This document shows positions 41,734 through 58,124 of a stretch of 64,000 nucleotides of DNA, in pieces. The DNA comes from Mycoplasma phocoeninasale (GTDB lineage: Bacteria; Bacillota_I; Bacilli_A; Mycoplasmatales; Metamycoplasmataceae): the NCBI RefSeq assembly GCF_012934885.1, contig NZ_CP051480.1, positions 620,001-684,000 on the forward strand. The letters run 5' to 3'. A model generated the notes under the pieces. That model worked only from the letters and a program-made list of their open reading frames with translations. It did not search any database and was not told the origin of the DNA. The position numbers and the translations under genes were made by a program. Each line of letters starts with the position of its first letter. Position 1 is the first letter of the stretch.

Positions 41734-41922
41734 ATGCCAAAAATGAAAACCAAAAGCGGTTTGAAAAAACGTATTAAAATTACTGCAAATGGTAAAGTTA
41801 AACGTGGAAATGCATTTAGATCACATTTAGCACAAAACAAAAGCACAAAACAAAAGCGTCAATCTCGTAAATCATCAATGTTATCTAACTCAGATTTCAA
41901 GAGATATAAAGAATTAATTTAA
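41734..41922 (+). CDS. rpmI: 50S ribosomal protein bL35
   Basis: A 62-aa very basic protein with the L35 pattern: [30 protein letters not shown] and a final RYKELI. Three bases separate it from infC; AAGGAG lies in the end of infC. Confidence 0.95.
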   Translation: MPKMKTKSGLKKRIKITANGKVKRGNAFRSHLAQNKSTKQKRQSRKSSMLSNSDFKRYKELI

Positions 41923-41951
41923 TAAAATAAAAAATTAGGAAAGGATAACTT

Positions 41952-42314
41952 ATGCGTACAAGAGGCGGAGTAGTAACAAGAAGAAGACGTGCTAAATGAA
42001 TAAAATTAGCGAAGGGTTACTGAGGACATAAATCAATTGGCTATAGAGTAGCTAAGCAAGCAGTTGTTAAATCATGAACATATGCATTCAGAGATAGAAA
42101 ACAACTAAAACGTGAATTTAGAAAGTTATGAATTGCACGTATTAACGCTGCTGCTAGACCAATGGGAATAACTTACTCAAGATTAATTGAAGGTTTAAAA
42201 GAAGCAAACATTCAAATCAATAGAAAAATGCTTTCAGAACTTGCAATTAATTACCCAACTTCATTTTCTCAAATCATTGACAAAGCTAAAACTGCTTTAT
42301 CATCAAAACAATAA
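41952..42314 (+). CDS. rplT: 50S ribosomal protein bL20
   Basis: A 120-aa protein reading through several TGA=Trp codons. L20 signatures are [44 protein letters not shown] (with F in the first position) and [18 protein letters not shown]. It nucleates 23S assembly and is the expected regulator of the leader upstream of infC. An AGGAAAGG site precedes the ATG. Confidence 0.95.
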
Positions 42315-42319
42315 TAACA

Positions 42320-42356
42320 AAATCACAGAGTCACTTATTGACAGTGTGATTTTTTT
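42320..42356 (+). terminator. Terminator of infC-rpmI-rplT
   Basis: AAATCACA (42320-42327) pairs with TGTGATTT (42345-42352), followed by a T-run. Confidence 0.8.
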
Positions 42357-42502
42357 ATTAGCTAATTTTTTTTAAAAAAATTCTAATGAATTATTATTTT
42401 TTTTATTTTTAAAATCTCTATAATTTTTATAATATCTTTTTTATAAATCTCGAATTTCAAAAAGATAAATCTAAAAAAGCGAAAAATTATAAAGGGAGAA
42501 CT

Positions 42503-42828
42503 ATGAATAAAAAAGAGTTAGCACAGCAAATTTGAAATGCCGCTAATGAAATGCGATCAAAAATTTAAAATAATGACTATAAAGACTTAAATAAACCAAT
42601 AAGTGGAAGCTATGATATAATAAAGATGGTCTGCTTGACGAAATTATTGATATTCCGAAGGCAGAAGTAAAAGCATATTTTGATAATAATTCAATTAAAT
42701 ATGAAAATTGAAAAATCAAAACATTATTTAAAGAACTTATTAAGAAATTTGTGCTTAATCACACGTTTGATATTGATGACTATGACTGAGAAACGGGGAA
42801 ATTAAATGAGAATAAGCTTACAAATTAG
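42503..42828 (+). pseudogene. Decayed gene with HsdM-like start
   Basis: A good ribosome site (AAGGGAG) and ATG begin MNKKELAQQIWNAANEMRSKI, which closely matches the start of type I modification subunits (HsdM), but TAA follows at 42566. Reading through gives NNDYKD, again HsdM-like, and then unrelated sequence. A frameshift near 42627 leads into a second coding stretch (DGLLDEIIDIPKAEVKAYF, then KTLFKELIKKFV and DYDWETGKLNE) that stops at 42828. It looks like the fused ends of a deleted gene or operon. The neighbouring recombinase fits a former phase-variable hsd locus. The identity of the second part is unknown. Confidence 0.7.
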
Positions 42829-42839
42829 TAGGCTTTTTT
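42814..42839 (+). terminator. Terminator after the decayed gene
   Basis: AAGCTTAC (42814-42821) pairs with GTAGGCTT (42828-42835) with one G-U, then a T-run; the original operon end seems intact. Confidence 0.65.
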
Positions 42840-42885
42840 GTTACTAATGTCATAGAAAAAAACAAACAAACAACAAGGAGACAAA

Positions 42886-43809
42886 ATGAAAGATAAAGAA
42901 GATAAAAATCTGATTTTTCATCACTATTTTAAAAATTGGATTTCAATTTATAAAGAAGGTGGAGTTAGAAAAGTTACATACCAAAAATATTTGAATACCT
43001 ATAAATGAATATTGAAAATTGTACCAAACTTGTACGTTCATGAAATTGATCGGACTACATACCAAATGATTTTAAATCGTTATTCAAAAGAACATGAAAA
43101 ACAAACTACAATGGATTTTCACCATCATTTAAAAGCAGTTATATTAGATGCTCTAGATGATGGATTAATTAAAAAAGATCCAACTCGAAAAGCGATTATT
43201 AAGGGAAAAAATCCTGGTAATAAAAAAATTAAATTCTTAAACCAATTTCAATTAAGGACACTACTTAACGCACTAAAGTTAGAAGGAAAAATTAATTGAG
43301 ATTATCTTATTTGGTTAGTTGCTAAAACTGGATTGCGCTTTTCAGAAGCACTAGCCTTAACACCAGAGGATTTTGATTTTAGAAATCAAATTCTTCGCAT
43401 TAATAAGACATGAAATTATAAAGAACATTCAGGTTTTGCTGAAACAAAAAATACTTCTTCAAATCGAAAAATTAGAATCGATTGGCAGATTGTTGTCAAG
43501 TTCTCAGAACTACTAAAAGAACACCCGAAGAATAAGCCAATCTTCATTGATGACAAAATCTACAATTCAACAATAAATAAACGACTTGAAAGATTATGCA
43601 TTGCTAATAATATTCCAATTATTTCAATTCATGGGCTAAGACACACTCACGCATCACTGCTACTTTTTGCCGGTGTATCTACCGCAACTGTTGCCCAAAG
43701 ATTGGGACACTCTGGAATTCACACTACCCAAAAAACCTATTTGCATATTATTCAAGAAATGGAAAATAAAGATCTTGATTTAATTATGCGAACTTTGGCA
43801 GTTTTATAG
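42886..43809 (+). CDS. Tyrosine recombinase (integrase family)
   Basis: A 307-aa protein with an N-terminal SAM-like DNA-binding region (residues ~10-100) and a catalytic domain. The catalytic residues are visible: Arg in KTGLRFSEAL, His-x2-Arg in HGLRHTHAS, His in RLGHSG and the nucleophile Tyr in KTYLHI. Similar recombinases in mycoplasmas invert DNA at hsd (restriction) loci or integrate mobile elements; the HsdM-like remnant just upstream favours the former. I found no clear inverted repeats that would be its target. It has an AAGGAG site and its own terminator. Confidence 0.92.
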
Positions 43810-43831
43810 TTAATCAAAGCACAAATATTTT

Positions 43832-43868
43832 AAAAGCCTTTTCTCTTTATAGTTGAAGAGGCTTTTTT
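43832..43868 (+). terminator. Terminator of the recombinase gene
   Basis: AAAAGCCT (43832-43839) pairs with AGGCTTTT (43859-43866), then Ts. Confidence 0.8.
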
Positions 43869-45247
<1,379 letters not shown>

Positions 45248-45260
45248 TTAGGAGAAAATA

Positions 45261-47918
45261 ATGTTATCATCAAAACAAATTAGACAAATGTGATTAGATT
45301 TTTTCAAATCAAAAGGACACTTAGTTGTCGAGTCAAAATCACTAATTCCGCAAAATGACCCATCACTACTGTGAATTAATTCTGGAGTAGCAACACTAAA
45401 AGATTACTTTAGCGGCAAAAAAGTTCCACCTGCCAAAAGAATTACCAACTCACAAAAATCAATTAGAACAAATGACATTGAAAATGTTGGTATTACTGCC
45501 CGTCACCATACATTTTTTGAAATGTTGGGTAACTTTTCAATTGGTGATTATTTCAAAAAAGAGGCAATTGAATTTGGCTATGAGTTTATTTTTGACGTAC
45601 TTAAATTAGCAAAGGATAAAATCTATATTACTTATTTTTCAGAAGACACAGATACTTACAATTTCTGAGTTAAATGTGGAATTGATCCTAGTCACATGAT
45701 TAAAGGTAGTCGTGAAACTAATTTTTGAGATGTTGGTCAGGGTCCTTGTGGTCCTGATACTGAAATATTTTTTGACCGTGGTGAAAAATATGACAAACGC
45801 GGAATTGAACTATTGATAAATGATATTGAAAATGACCGTTATGTTGAAATTTGAAATATTGTTTTTTCACAATTTAATAATGATGGTGAAAATAATTACA
45901 CTGAGTTAATTACCAAAAATATCGATACTGGGGCAGGACTTGAAAGAATTACTTCAATTCTACAGGATGCTCCAACTAACTTCGATACTGACTTATTTTT
46001 ACCAATTATTCGTGAAGTTGAAAAATTCAGCAAACTAAGATATGATATCAATAATTACTTCACAAAAGATGCTATTCAAAGTAAGATTAATACACACTTT
46101 AAAATTATCGCTGATCATATTCGAGCTTCGGTTAATGCAATTAATGATGGAGTAAACCCATCAAATGTTGGAAGGGGCTATATTATTCGTCGCCTTATTC
46201 GTCGTGCATACCGTTCTGGAATGGCTCTAGAGATTCAAGAAAAATCATTTTTGTACCGTTTAGTTGAAATTGTTAAGGATTCATTAATTTTTGATATTAA
46301 TGTTGACTATGTTAAAAATATTATTAAAGCAGAAGAAGAGTTATTTGCCAAAACTATTCATGAAGGAGAAAAACTTCTTGAACAAGAACTTGAAAAAAAC
46401 CAAAAAATTGACATGAAAATCGCTTTCAAAATGTTTGATACTTATGGTTTCCCTTTTGAATTAACTAATGAAATTTTAAAAGAAAAAGGTATTAGTTTAA
46501 GTATCGATGAGTTTAATCAATATTTAAAAGAACATCAAGAACGTTCACGTGGAAATCAAGAAATGGGAATGCAAAAAGTAATTAACTCACTAGCAATTAT
46601 TCCTGAAAAAGTATCTGAATTTATCGGTTATGATTATCTAAGTAGCAAATCAAAAGTTTTATACTTACTAAATGACCAAGAAGTAATTGATAAAAATGAT
46701 GATCCTGAAGCAATTTCATATCTTATTTTAGATAAAACCCCATTTTATGCAACAAGTGGTGGACAAAATCACGATTTTGGTTATCTAAAACAAGATGGTA
46801 ATACAATTGAAATTCTAGATGTATTTAAGGATAAATTTTGAAATCATGTTCACGTTATAAGAGGCAAAATTAATAGTAAGTCTCCAGTTGAATGTTTTGT
46901 TGATGCTGACAAACGTCTTAACTACGCTAGAAATCACTCATCAACTCACATTATGTTTCATGCCCTAAGGCAAACTTATCCAAACGAAGTTATTGAACAA
47001 CTTGGTTCGAATATTAGCCCTGAACATTTTACTTTTGACTTTGGTTTAGATCATCGTCCAACTAAAGATGAAATAAAATTAATTGAAAAAATTATGCGTG
47101 AATACATTCATAAGGATTCGAAGAGAAATTACATTGTTACATCAATTAAGAAGGCCCAAGAAATGGGTGCTTACATGACAATCGAAGAATCTGAATATCA
47201 TGATGCTAAGGCGGTCAGAGTTGTTGAATTTGAGGGAATAACTAAAGATTTATGTGGTGGAACTCACGTTGAAAGATCAAGTATCATCGAGGATTTCAAG
47301 GTTGTTGGTGTTGACTCTAAAGGAACAGGAATTTATCGACTAAGAGTCATTACCTCAACTGCATTGGTACAGGAGTATTTATTAAATGAAATTAAAGCAA
47401 AAGAGAAATTATTGGCAACATTAGTTGAAGCTAATAAAAACTTTGACCGTGATTATAAATATAATTTTCTAAAAGAAATTCCTAAATCAACCGGAGAAAA
47501 AGAGCAACTATTAGATCAATATGATCAAGATGAAATGGCGATTCGTGAAGATTATCGGAAATTGCTAAAACAAGAACAATCGAAAAGTATTGACGTTTCT
47601 AACTATCAATCAGAAATGATTAATGGAAGAAAAACATTCATCATTTCAAATTTAGATGCCAATAATCTGCGAAAAGCTATTGTTTCGTTGCGAGAAGCCA
47701 ATAGCGACTCTTTAATAATAGGACTTGCCAAATCTGAGGTTTCATTCTTTGTTATGATTGCTTCTAAGGTATATGATTCAAAAGCAATTTTTGATTTATT
47801 AGTTAATAGATTTGCTGGTAAGGGTGGCGGAAATAGAATCGTATGTCAAGGATCGATTGATAATAAATTAGAAGTTTCGGAAATAGTTCAATGAATTAAA
47901 AAGGACCTGAATGCGTAA
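45261..47918 (+). CDS. alaS: Alanyl-tRNA synthetase
   Basis: An 885-aa class II synthetase. The catalytic core has [31 protein letters not shown] and FEMLGN-type motifs, and GPCGPDTE. The editing domain keeps its zinc/hydrolysis ligands: HSSTH near 560 (in [10 protein letters not shown]) and LCGGTHV near 665. The C-terminal domain is complete ([12 protein letters not shown]). It is in an operon with mnmA upstream and overlaps ruvX by 8 bases. Confidence 0.96.
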
Positions 47919-48342
47919 ACTTTGTTTGGATTTGGGAACTAAAAGCTGTGGATTTGCAATATCTGATCCGCTTGGAATAATTGTTAGTGGTCTTGAAAAT
48001 TATAATTTCGAAGAAAACCATTTTAAATTAGTAATTAGCAGGGTTTTATTTTATCTTAATGAAAGTGTTTATAAAAACGAAATTGATACGATTGTTTTAG
48101 GCTATCCACTTAGAATGGATTTATCAAAAAGTAAACGAACGTATATGGTTGAAAGATTTGCTAGTCGATTAGCAGAAGTTATTTCAATTCCCATTGAATT
48201 TCAAGATGAAAGACAAAGCACAATCAATGCTGAAGAGATACTATTAACTGCCGGTTATAATTCCAAAAAGCGCAAGAGTAAAAAAGATTCATTAGCTGCT
48301 CAACTAATTTTAGAAGATTACTTAAGGAGAGAGTCATGCTAA
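47911..48342 (+). CDS. ruvX: RuvX/YqgF Holliday junction resolvase or rRNA-processing nuclease
   Basis: A 143-aa RNase H-like protein. Conserved pieces are [17 protein letters not shown] (first acidic residue), the GYPLRMD element, and [13 protein letters not shown]. The family is tied to 16S rRNA 5'-end maturation and to Holliday junction cleavage. The ATG overlaps alaS by 8 bases. Confidence 0.9.
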   Translation: MRKLCLDLGTKSCGFAISDPLGIIVSGLENYNFEENHFKLVISRVLFYLNESVYKNEIDTIVLGYPLRMDLSKSKRTYMVERFASRLAEVISIPIEFQDERQSTINAEEILLTAGYNSKKRKSKKDSLAAQLILEDYLRRESC

Positions 48343-48644
48343 GAAAAGAAATAAACATTTTTACTGACGAACGTAAAATCATTACTGACGATGGTGATGA
48401 AATTTATGTGTTATTTGATTTAGAAGAAAACGGTGATTATTATTTAATTTTAACTGATGGTGAAGCACTGTTTTTCGTTAAGGAAAATGATGGTAAAATT
48501 ACTGAAGTTAATGACGAAGGAGAAATTGATATTCTAGTTAACTTACTGTTTGAATTTTCAAAGGACAATTTAATTTTAGATAAAGACCAAAAAGGTGACT
48601 TACTTGCAAAATTAATGGGAGAAGATAGTGAAAAATCTGTTTAG
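48336..48644 (+). CDS. Small acidic DUF1292-like protein
   Basis: A 102-aa acidic protein ([27 protein letters not shown]). The pattern of a short beta-rich protein directly after alaS-ruvX fits the YrzB/DUF1292 family that follows yrrK (ruvX) in Firmicutes; the match is by order and composition. It overlaps ruvX by 7 bases. Function unknown. Confidence 0.7.
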   Translation: MLRKEINIFTDERKIITDDGDEIYVLFDLEENGDYYLILTDGEALFFVKENDGKITEVNDEGEIDILVNLLFEFSKDNLILDKDQKGDLLAKLMGEDSEKSV

Positions 48645-49353
48645 TAGCAAATCATCAAGCCTTTCCCCTCAACTTAGAACCGGTCTTGCCATTAGTATGA
48701 TTGTAGTTTTAATTATTGCTATTGCAATTTTAATTGCCACGCTAGTTATTAAGAAGCATTTGGTGAAAAAAATTACTAACCCCGATGAACAAGCTGAATT
48801 AGCAAAATTAAAAATCAAAAACCCTAATTATGGAATCGTTTTAAATGGAATAAAAAAATACTATGAAAATGCTATTGCTAATGATTTTTTTGTTGCTTTT
48901 TTAATAAATACAATCTATTTAAATAAGTATCAAAATATTTTAATTAATGATAAAAATGACTATCTTGCAATTTCATCAGCCGCTTTAGCATCATCTAATG
49001 TTTTATATGATAATTCTGGAAACAAAAATTTAATCAAATATCAAGAAATCGTGAAGGAATTTCCGGATTTATCAGAGCTTAAACTATCCTATGAGCTGCC
49101 TAATGAAAAAAAATATGATTTAATTTTTAGCGCTGATAAGTCGCTAAAAATTGAAGACCACTTAGAAAAATATTTGCAATTTTTAGCTGACAAAGGCATG
49201 ATGATCATTGCAATTGGTAACTACGATGAAACCAAGGCGGCAAAGGCAATTTTAAAAGATTACCAATTGCGCTACGAAAACCTAAAATTTGGAAATGAAA
49301 AAGTATTAATTTTAGCCCACGATGAAATTCAAAGCAAATTTAGTGAAGAATAG
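48628..49353 (+). CDS. Membrane-anchored protein, degenerate methyltransferase-like
   Basis: A 241-aa protein starting at GTG with a GGGAG site inside the previous gene. Residues ~17-47 contain one hydrophobic helix (GLAISMIVVLIIAIAILIATLVI), followed by a soluble domain. That domain has alternating beta-alpha pieces (NILINDKNDYLAISSAALASSN, YDLIFSADKSLKIEDHLEKYLQFLADKGMMIIAI) suggesting a Rossmann, methyltransferase-like fold without an obvious SAM-binding glycine motif. It resembles mycoplasma proteins annotated as putative methyltransferases near alaS. Function unproven. Confidence 0.65.
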   Translation: MKNLFSSKSSSLSPQLRTGLAISMIVVLIIAIAILIATLVIKKHLVKKITNPDEQAELAKLKIKNPNYGIVLNGIKKYYENAIANDFFVAFLINTIYLNKYQNILINDKNDYLAISSAALASSNVLYDNSGNKNLIKYQEIVKEFPDLSELKLSYELPNEKKYDLIFSADKSLKIEDHLEKYLQFLADKGMMIIAIGNYDETKAAKAILKDYQLRYENLKFGNEKVLILAHDEIQSKFSEE

Positions 49354-49427
49354 CTACTAATATGTTATTATTTATTGATATCATAAGATAATATAAAGAT
49401 TTATCTTAAATTTTAAGGAGAAGAGTT

Positions 49428-49898
49428 ATGCAACACGATGATAAAAAAATCTATCTTACAGTCCAAAGCTTCGAACAGTACCAAGAACGTTTAAAATATT
49501 TACAAGAAGTAGCTCGTCCTCAAGTTATCGAGGAAATTAAAGAAGCAAGAAATCAAGGTGACCTTTCAGAAAATGCTGAATATGATTCGGCTCGTGATAA
49601 ACAAGCAATAATCGAAAATGAAATTCTTGAAATCCAACACATTTTAGAAAATTGCGAGGTAATTGAATCTAAAAAATCACATAATGTAAAAATTGGCTCA
49701 ACTGTTAAAGCTATTAATTTAGAAACCAAAGATTTATTAGAAGCAACTATTGTTGGTGCTTTAGATGCCGACCCATTTAATAATAAAATTTCTAACACCT
49801 CACCACTTGCTAAAGCTTTATTAGGAAAAAAAGTTAAAGATATAGTTGAAGTTGAAGCTCCTCATAAATACAAAGTGCAAATTGAATCAATTTTATAA
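49428..49898 (+). CDS. greA: Transcription elongation factor GreA
   Basis: A 156-aa protein that rescues backtracked RNA polymerase. The N-terminal coiled coil has the tip motif GDLSENAEYDSARDKQ with the acidic catalytic residues. The C-terminal FKBP-like domain has TSPLAKALLGKKVKDIVEVEAP. It has AAGGAG before the ATG and its own terminator. Confidence 0.96.
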   Translation: MQHDDKKIYLTVQSFEQYQERLKYLQEVARPQVIEEIKEARNQGDLSENAEYDSARDKQAIIENEILEIQHILENCEVIESKKSHNVKIGSTVKAINLETKDLLEATIVGALDADPFNNKISNTSPLAKALLGKKVKDIVEVEAPHKYKVQIESIL

Positions 49899-49950
49899 TC
49901 TAATATATTTAATAATTAATATTAAAAAAGCTATTAATGTTTAATGAAAG

Positions 49951-49980
49951 AATAAGCCATGACATTTGGCTTATTTTTTT
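49951..49980 (+). terminator. Terminator of greA
   Basis: AATAAGCCA (49951-49959) pairs with TGGCTTATT (49967-49975), then a T-run. Confidence 0.9.
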
Positions 49981-50038
49981 TAAATCCATAAAAAATTGAT
50001 AAATTAATTTTTTTTAGTTTTAAAAATAATAAACTATG

Positions 50039-50044
50039 TATAAT
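50039..50044 (+). promoter_or_regulatory. Putative -10 box of the rRNA operon
   Basis: TATAAT in TGTATAATTGT, an extended -10, about 40 bases before the processing stem. Confidence 0.6.
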
Positions 50045-50084
50045 TGTAATTGTGCAATTTAAATTTGTACTTAGATAGTTCTTT

Positions 50085-50102
50085 GAAAACTGAATACGAA
50101 TA
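50085..50102 (+). other. 5' arm of 16S RNA processing stem
   Basis: This 18-base segment is complementary (17 of 18) to 51717-51734 in the spacer. Together they would form the long helix cut by RNase III around the 16S precursor. Confidence 0.75.
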
Positions 50103-50164
50103 CCATAACGTCAATTTAAAAAAAATAATTTTAAATAACAAAAAAACAAAAAAACAACCAAAAT

Positions 50165-51690
<1,526 letters not shown>

Positions 51691-51716
51691 CGGAGTACAC
51701 CTAGTTATGGAAAACA

Positions 51717-51734
51717 TATTCGTATTCAGTTTTG
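51717..51734 (+). other. 3' arm of 16S RNA processing stem
   Basis: Complement of 50085-50102. A short GAGAGAT-TCTCTC hairpin (51734-51750) follows it in the spacer. Confidence 0.75.
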
Positions 51735-51753
51735 AGAGATCTATCTCTCTTTT

Positions 51754-51775
51754 GTTCTTTGAAAACTGAATATCG
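51754..51775 (+). other. 5' arm of 23S RNA processing stem
   Basis: This 22-base segment pairs with 54815-54836 (21 Watson-Crick pairs plus one G-U). It also repeats the leader sequence TTCTTTGAAAACTGAATA found before 16S. The 192-base spacer contains no tRNA. Confidence 0.8.
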
Positions 51776-51882
51776 ACATTGAAAAATTATATTAATTAAT
51801 ATTTCAAAGTTTAGATCAACCTATAGAATATATATATCAAAATTAAAGACAACAATAGGTCATACAACAAAATAACAAAACA

Positions 51883-54783
<2,901 letters not shown>

Positions 54784-54814
54784 GAATTCTATAGAAGATT
54801 AATCTAAATTATAA

Positions 54815-54836
54815 CGATATTCAGTTTTCAGAGAAC
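54815..54836 (+). other. 3' arm of 23S RNA processing stem
   Basis: Complement of 51754-51775. Confidence 0.8.
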
Positions 54837-54860
54837 ATATGGCGAAAAGCCGCAGAATTA

Positions 54861-54883
54861 AAAACCCAGACTGGGTTTTTTTC
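54861..54883 (+). terminator. Terminator of the rRNA operon
   Basis: AAAACCCAG and CTGGGTTTT are separated by one base and followed by Ts. This is where the 5S gene would be expected in other bacteria; it is absent. Confidence 0.9.
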
Positions 54884-54895
54884 TTTGCATTTTTC

Positions 54896-54937
54896 AAAAA
54901 AACAAAATTAAAACACCAGGTTTATTTAATCCTGATG
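54896..54937 (-). terminator. Possible terminator of tpx
   Basis: On the minus strand CATCAGG and CCTGGTG form an imperfect stem followed by a T-rich run. Confidence 0.45.
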
Positions 54938-54948
54938 CTTATCATTTA

Positions 54949-55434
54949 TTATTTGAAATATTTCAAAACTTCTTCATAATTTGGTTCATTAGTGATTTCA
55001 TTGACATATTCAACATATTCGACTTTGTTATTTTCATCGACAACAAAGACCGCTCTAGTTAGTATACCTAATTTTTCAACTCTTGTGCCGGTCTTTTTAC
55101 CAAAATCATTGTAGCGAAATTCGCTAAGAGTAATAACTTTATTATTATTTTCGGTTGCACATCATCTTCTAAAAGCAAATGGAGTGTCATAACTAATTGC
55201 CACAATTGGACAATTACTATCCTTTAATTGCTCCATAAATTTTAATGTTTCGATTTCACAAACGCTACTATCAATGCTTGGGATTGAAAAAAATAGTCTT
55301 CTTTTTCCGTTTAACTGTGATGAATCAAAATCACTCATGTCAACATTAACTGCCTTAAAGACTGGAAAGATATCACCTTTTTTCAGCTGCTCTCCAAGTA
55401 AATTTAATTGTTGATTTTTGAATTTAATTTTCAT
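54949..55434 (-). CDS. tpx: Thiol peroxidase (Tpx-type peroxiredoxin)
   Basis: A 161-aa peroxiredoxin that reduces peroxides with thioredoxin. The peroxidatic Cys59 is in PSIDSSVCE, where Tpx usually reads PSIDTxVC; the Thr that activates the Cys is Ser here. The resolving Cys92 is in SYDTPFAFRRWC, the Tpx signature SxDLPFAxxRWC. Thioredoxin-fold features such as IVAISYDTPFA are present. One in-frame TGA is the Trp before Cys92. It is monocistronic with a GGAAAT-type weak ribosome site. Confidence 0.9.
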
Positions 55435-55557
55435 TTTATTTCCTTTTATTTTAATTTAGTGATAAAAAAACATCATTAAATTTAATTGGTTTTCTTATAA
55501 AAATAATGACATTAATTATAATGATATAATTATACAAAATATTTAAGGAGGTGAAAT

Positions 55558-57999
55558 ATGTTTGTTGATAAGCCAGCTGACTATGTAATTAAGCAAGCGA
55601 TTGAAAAGAGAGTTAAGGAAAATGATAATGTTTATCAAATCGATTTGGGTGATGATAAAATCCTAAAGTTAGTGAAATTTGATATGCGAGATTATGGTTT
55701 TGTAACAGATCCGGAATATCAAAAAAATAGAACATGTTGAGGTTTTGCCGTTGTTTCAGCTGTTGAAGGCAATATTCTAAAGCATGGTTTTTATAAAAAT
55801 AGCAAGACCCTCGATCTATGAGAATATAACTTGATTCATAATAGTAAAATTAGAAAAGCAGAAGCTGATCCGCTGAGATTGACAGCAAATGATATAACTT
55901 CTGATTATATTGATTGAAACGAAGGCGATTCCCCTAAGGCAGTTAGCTATTCACTTCTACAATGAAATTCGCTTCTAGATAAAAATGGCCGAAGAAATGT
56001 TGAGGATGAGAAATTTGAAAAATATTCATACTCAAATTACATTCTCAAAGATATTATTCATGTGGATAATAATGTTAATGATGTCAAAAAAGCGATATAT
56101 AAATATGGTTCTGTTGTCGTTACTTTAAATATGACACCCGATTCTACTGTGAAATACTATAATACAAAAGAACCAGGTCAAAAAATACTGCATGCTGTTA
56201 ACCTTATTGGTTGGGATGATAGCGCTGTTGATAAAGAAGGTAAAAAAACTGGAGCTTGGATTGCTAAAAATTCATGAGGAACAAAAGCGCATGATAATGG
56301 ATTTTTCCATTTATCATATGATTCTGATATAAGTGAAATAAGAGCACTAGATTATACAACTAGAACTGAGAGCCAATATGATAATAACTACTACTATGAT
56401 GGTTTCAATATTGATATTTATTCAAAGAACAAAACTGCTGCGGCAAGTTTCCCTGTTTTAAAAGACAATGATAAAAATGATGAATTTTTGCGAGCAGTTA
56501 ATGTTTCTTTTAAAGGAAAAAATAGTGAAATTACCATAAAAATATATAAAAATCATTCAAAGGATATTGCTAATCGAGCTAATTTTAATCCAACAGATGG
56601 TGAACTAGTGGCAACTCAAAAACAACAATTTGAAAATCCAGGGTCACGAACAATTGATCTGAAAGACAAAATTAAACTTGAGGCAAATACTGTCTTTAGT
56701 GTTGTTGTTGAGCAAAAATCAGATGACCCTGATGCTGGTGTGATTCTATCTTCAGAAGAACATTCAACTAACGATCTTACTTTTGTAAAAGAAGGTGATA
56801 AATGAGTAAATCCATGATTTAACAATCGTGGTGTGGCACGTATTAAAGCATTTACTCAGAGTATTTATAATCCCAACAAACAAACAAACAATGACATTAA
56901 GTATCTAGATACTAATGTTGAACCACTTAAAATTCTCAGCTATCAATCACAAGAGTATAAAAATTTCCAAAATAATATTAAATTATTTGATTCATCAAAT
57001 ACTAATCAGCTAGTTGAAGAACAGGATTTTACAAAAACAACAGAAGTATTTTTTGATAATAGTATAAAAACAGTATCGGATGATAACATTATTGGATACT
57101 ATCATGTGATAATATCAGGAAAAAATAAATATAAAGGAACAAAAGATTTATATTTTCTAATAAAAGTTTCCTTACGCCCTCCGCTAAGTAATGATTTAGA
57201 GTATTCAATTGATGGTAACACAATAAAATTTAAAAATTTATCGCCAAAAATATCAAAAAATTGAAAATTATTTGGAGATACTTTAACATATGTTGGTTTA
57301 GATGTTAATTTTTATAGAAGATCATCATTCCGCGTAGAAAATCATGAAAATGTTAATATTCAATGAACAGAAGCTGAAGATACATCGAATTCTGCTGGCA
57401 AAGAAATTCACATTAATCCACAAATTAAAGACAAAAAAACCCACGATGATAGTACTACTAATATCGACTCGAAACCAAACACCAATGAAAATAGCAATAA
57501 TGGCCAAAATGCTAATAGTGATAGTGAAGACAGCACTTTTGACAAAAGTAAAGAGCAAATCAAAAATCCGGGTAATGATAGCAATGCTAGTTCGAAACCA
57601 AACACTAATGAAAATAGCAATAATGGCCAAAATGCTAATAGTGATAGTGAAGACAGCACTTTTGACAAAAGTAAAGAGCAAATCAAAAATCCGGGTAATG
57701 ATAGCAATGTAAATGACATGCAAGATGAAAGTAGTGGTCAAGGTAAAAAACCAAGCACTGAAAATACTAGCAGCCAAAAGGCTGATAGTAGCTCTGAAAA
57801 ATCTGAAAGTTCTGACAGCAAAACAGACAAAAATCATGATATCGAAAAAAGAGATCACATTGGATCAAAAAACTATATGATCCCATTTAATACTCGCCTA
57901 ATATATATTATTCTTGGAGCTATTTTAGCGGCACTATCAGTTGTTGGGTTAGCATCATTTTTAATAGTAAGAAAAATTAAGAAAAATAAAAGTAAATAA
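55558..57999 (+). CDS. Papain-like (C1) cysteine peptidase with C-terminal membrane anchor
   Basis: An 813-aa protein. The N-terminal domain is papain-like: FDMRDYGFVTDPEYQKNRTCWGFAVVSAVEGN with catalytic Cys60, LHAVNLIGWDDS with His212, and AWIAKNSWGTKAHDNGFFHLSYDS with Asn238. Residues ~250-420 resemble the lectin-like beta domain that follows such peptidases in Gram-positives. A further beta region, a Ser/Asn/Asp-rich linker with two 41-residue repeats, and one membrane helix near the end (LIYIILGAILAALSVVGLA) with a basic tail follow. There is no signal peptide although the ribosome site AAGGAGGTG fixes the start, so topology is unclear. Substrate unknown. Confidence 0.88.
57469..57714 (+). 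repeat. Two tandem 123-base repeats
   Basis: Copies begin at 57469 and 57592 and are nearly identical at the DNA level. Each encodes 41 residues starting SKPNTNENSNNG. The in-frame unit suggests recent duplication and possible length variation. Confidence 0.9.
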
Positions 58000-58093
58000 T
58001 CGATTAAACTAATCAACTTAAGTGTATAACTAAGTTATTGTAAGACATTTTATGTGTATAAAATTAACAAGTAATTCAAAATCTAATATACAA

Positions 58094-58124
58094 AAAAACA
58101 ACCTTATTGCTAGAGTTGTTTTTT
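58094..58124. terminator. Bidirectional terminator between convergent genes
   Basis: AAAACAAC (58095-58102) pairs with GTTGTTTT (58115-58122), flanked by A and T runs. Its right arm lies within the last codons of the deaminase gene. Confidence 0.7.

Noticed and set aside
51691-51882. tRNA genes in the 16S-23S spacer
   Set aside because: No GTTC-A-A T-loop or cloverleaf is present; only processing stems. Reading the window I saw no convincing tRNA T-loop elsewhere either.
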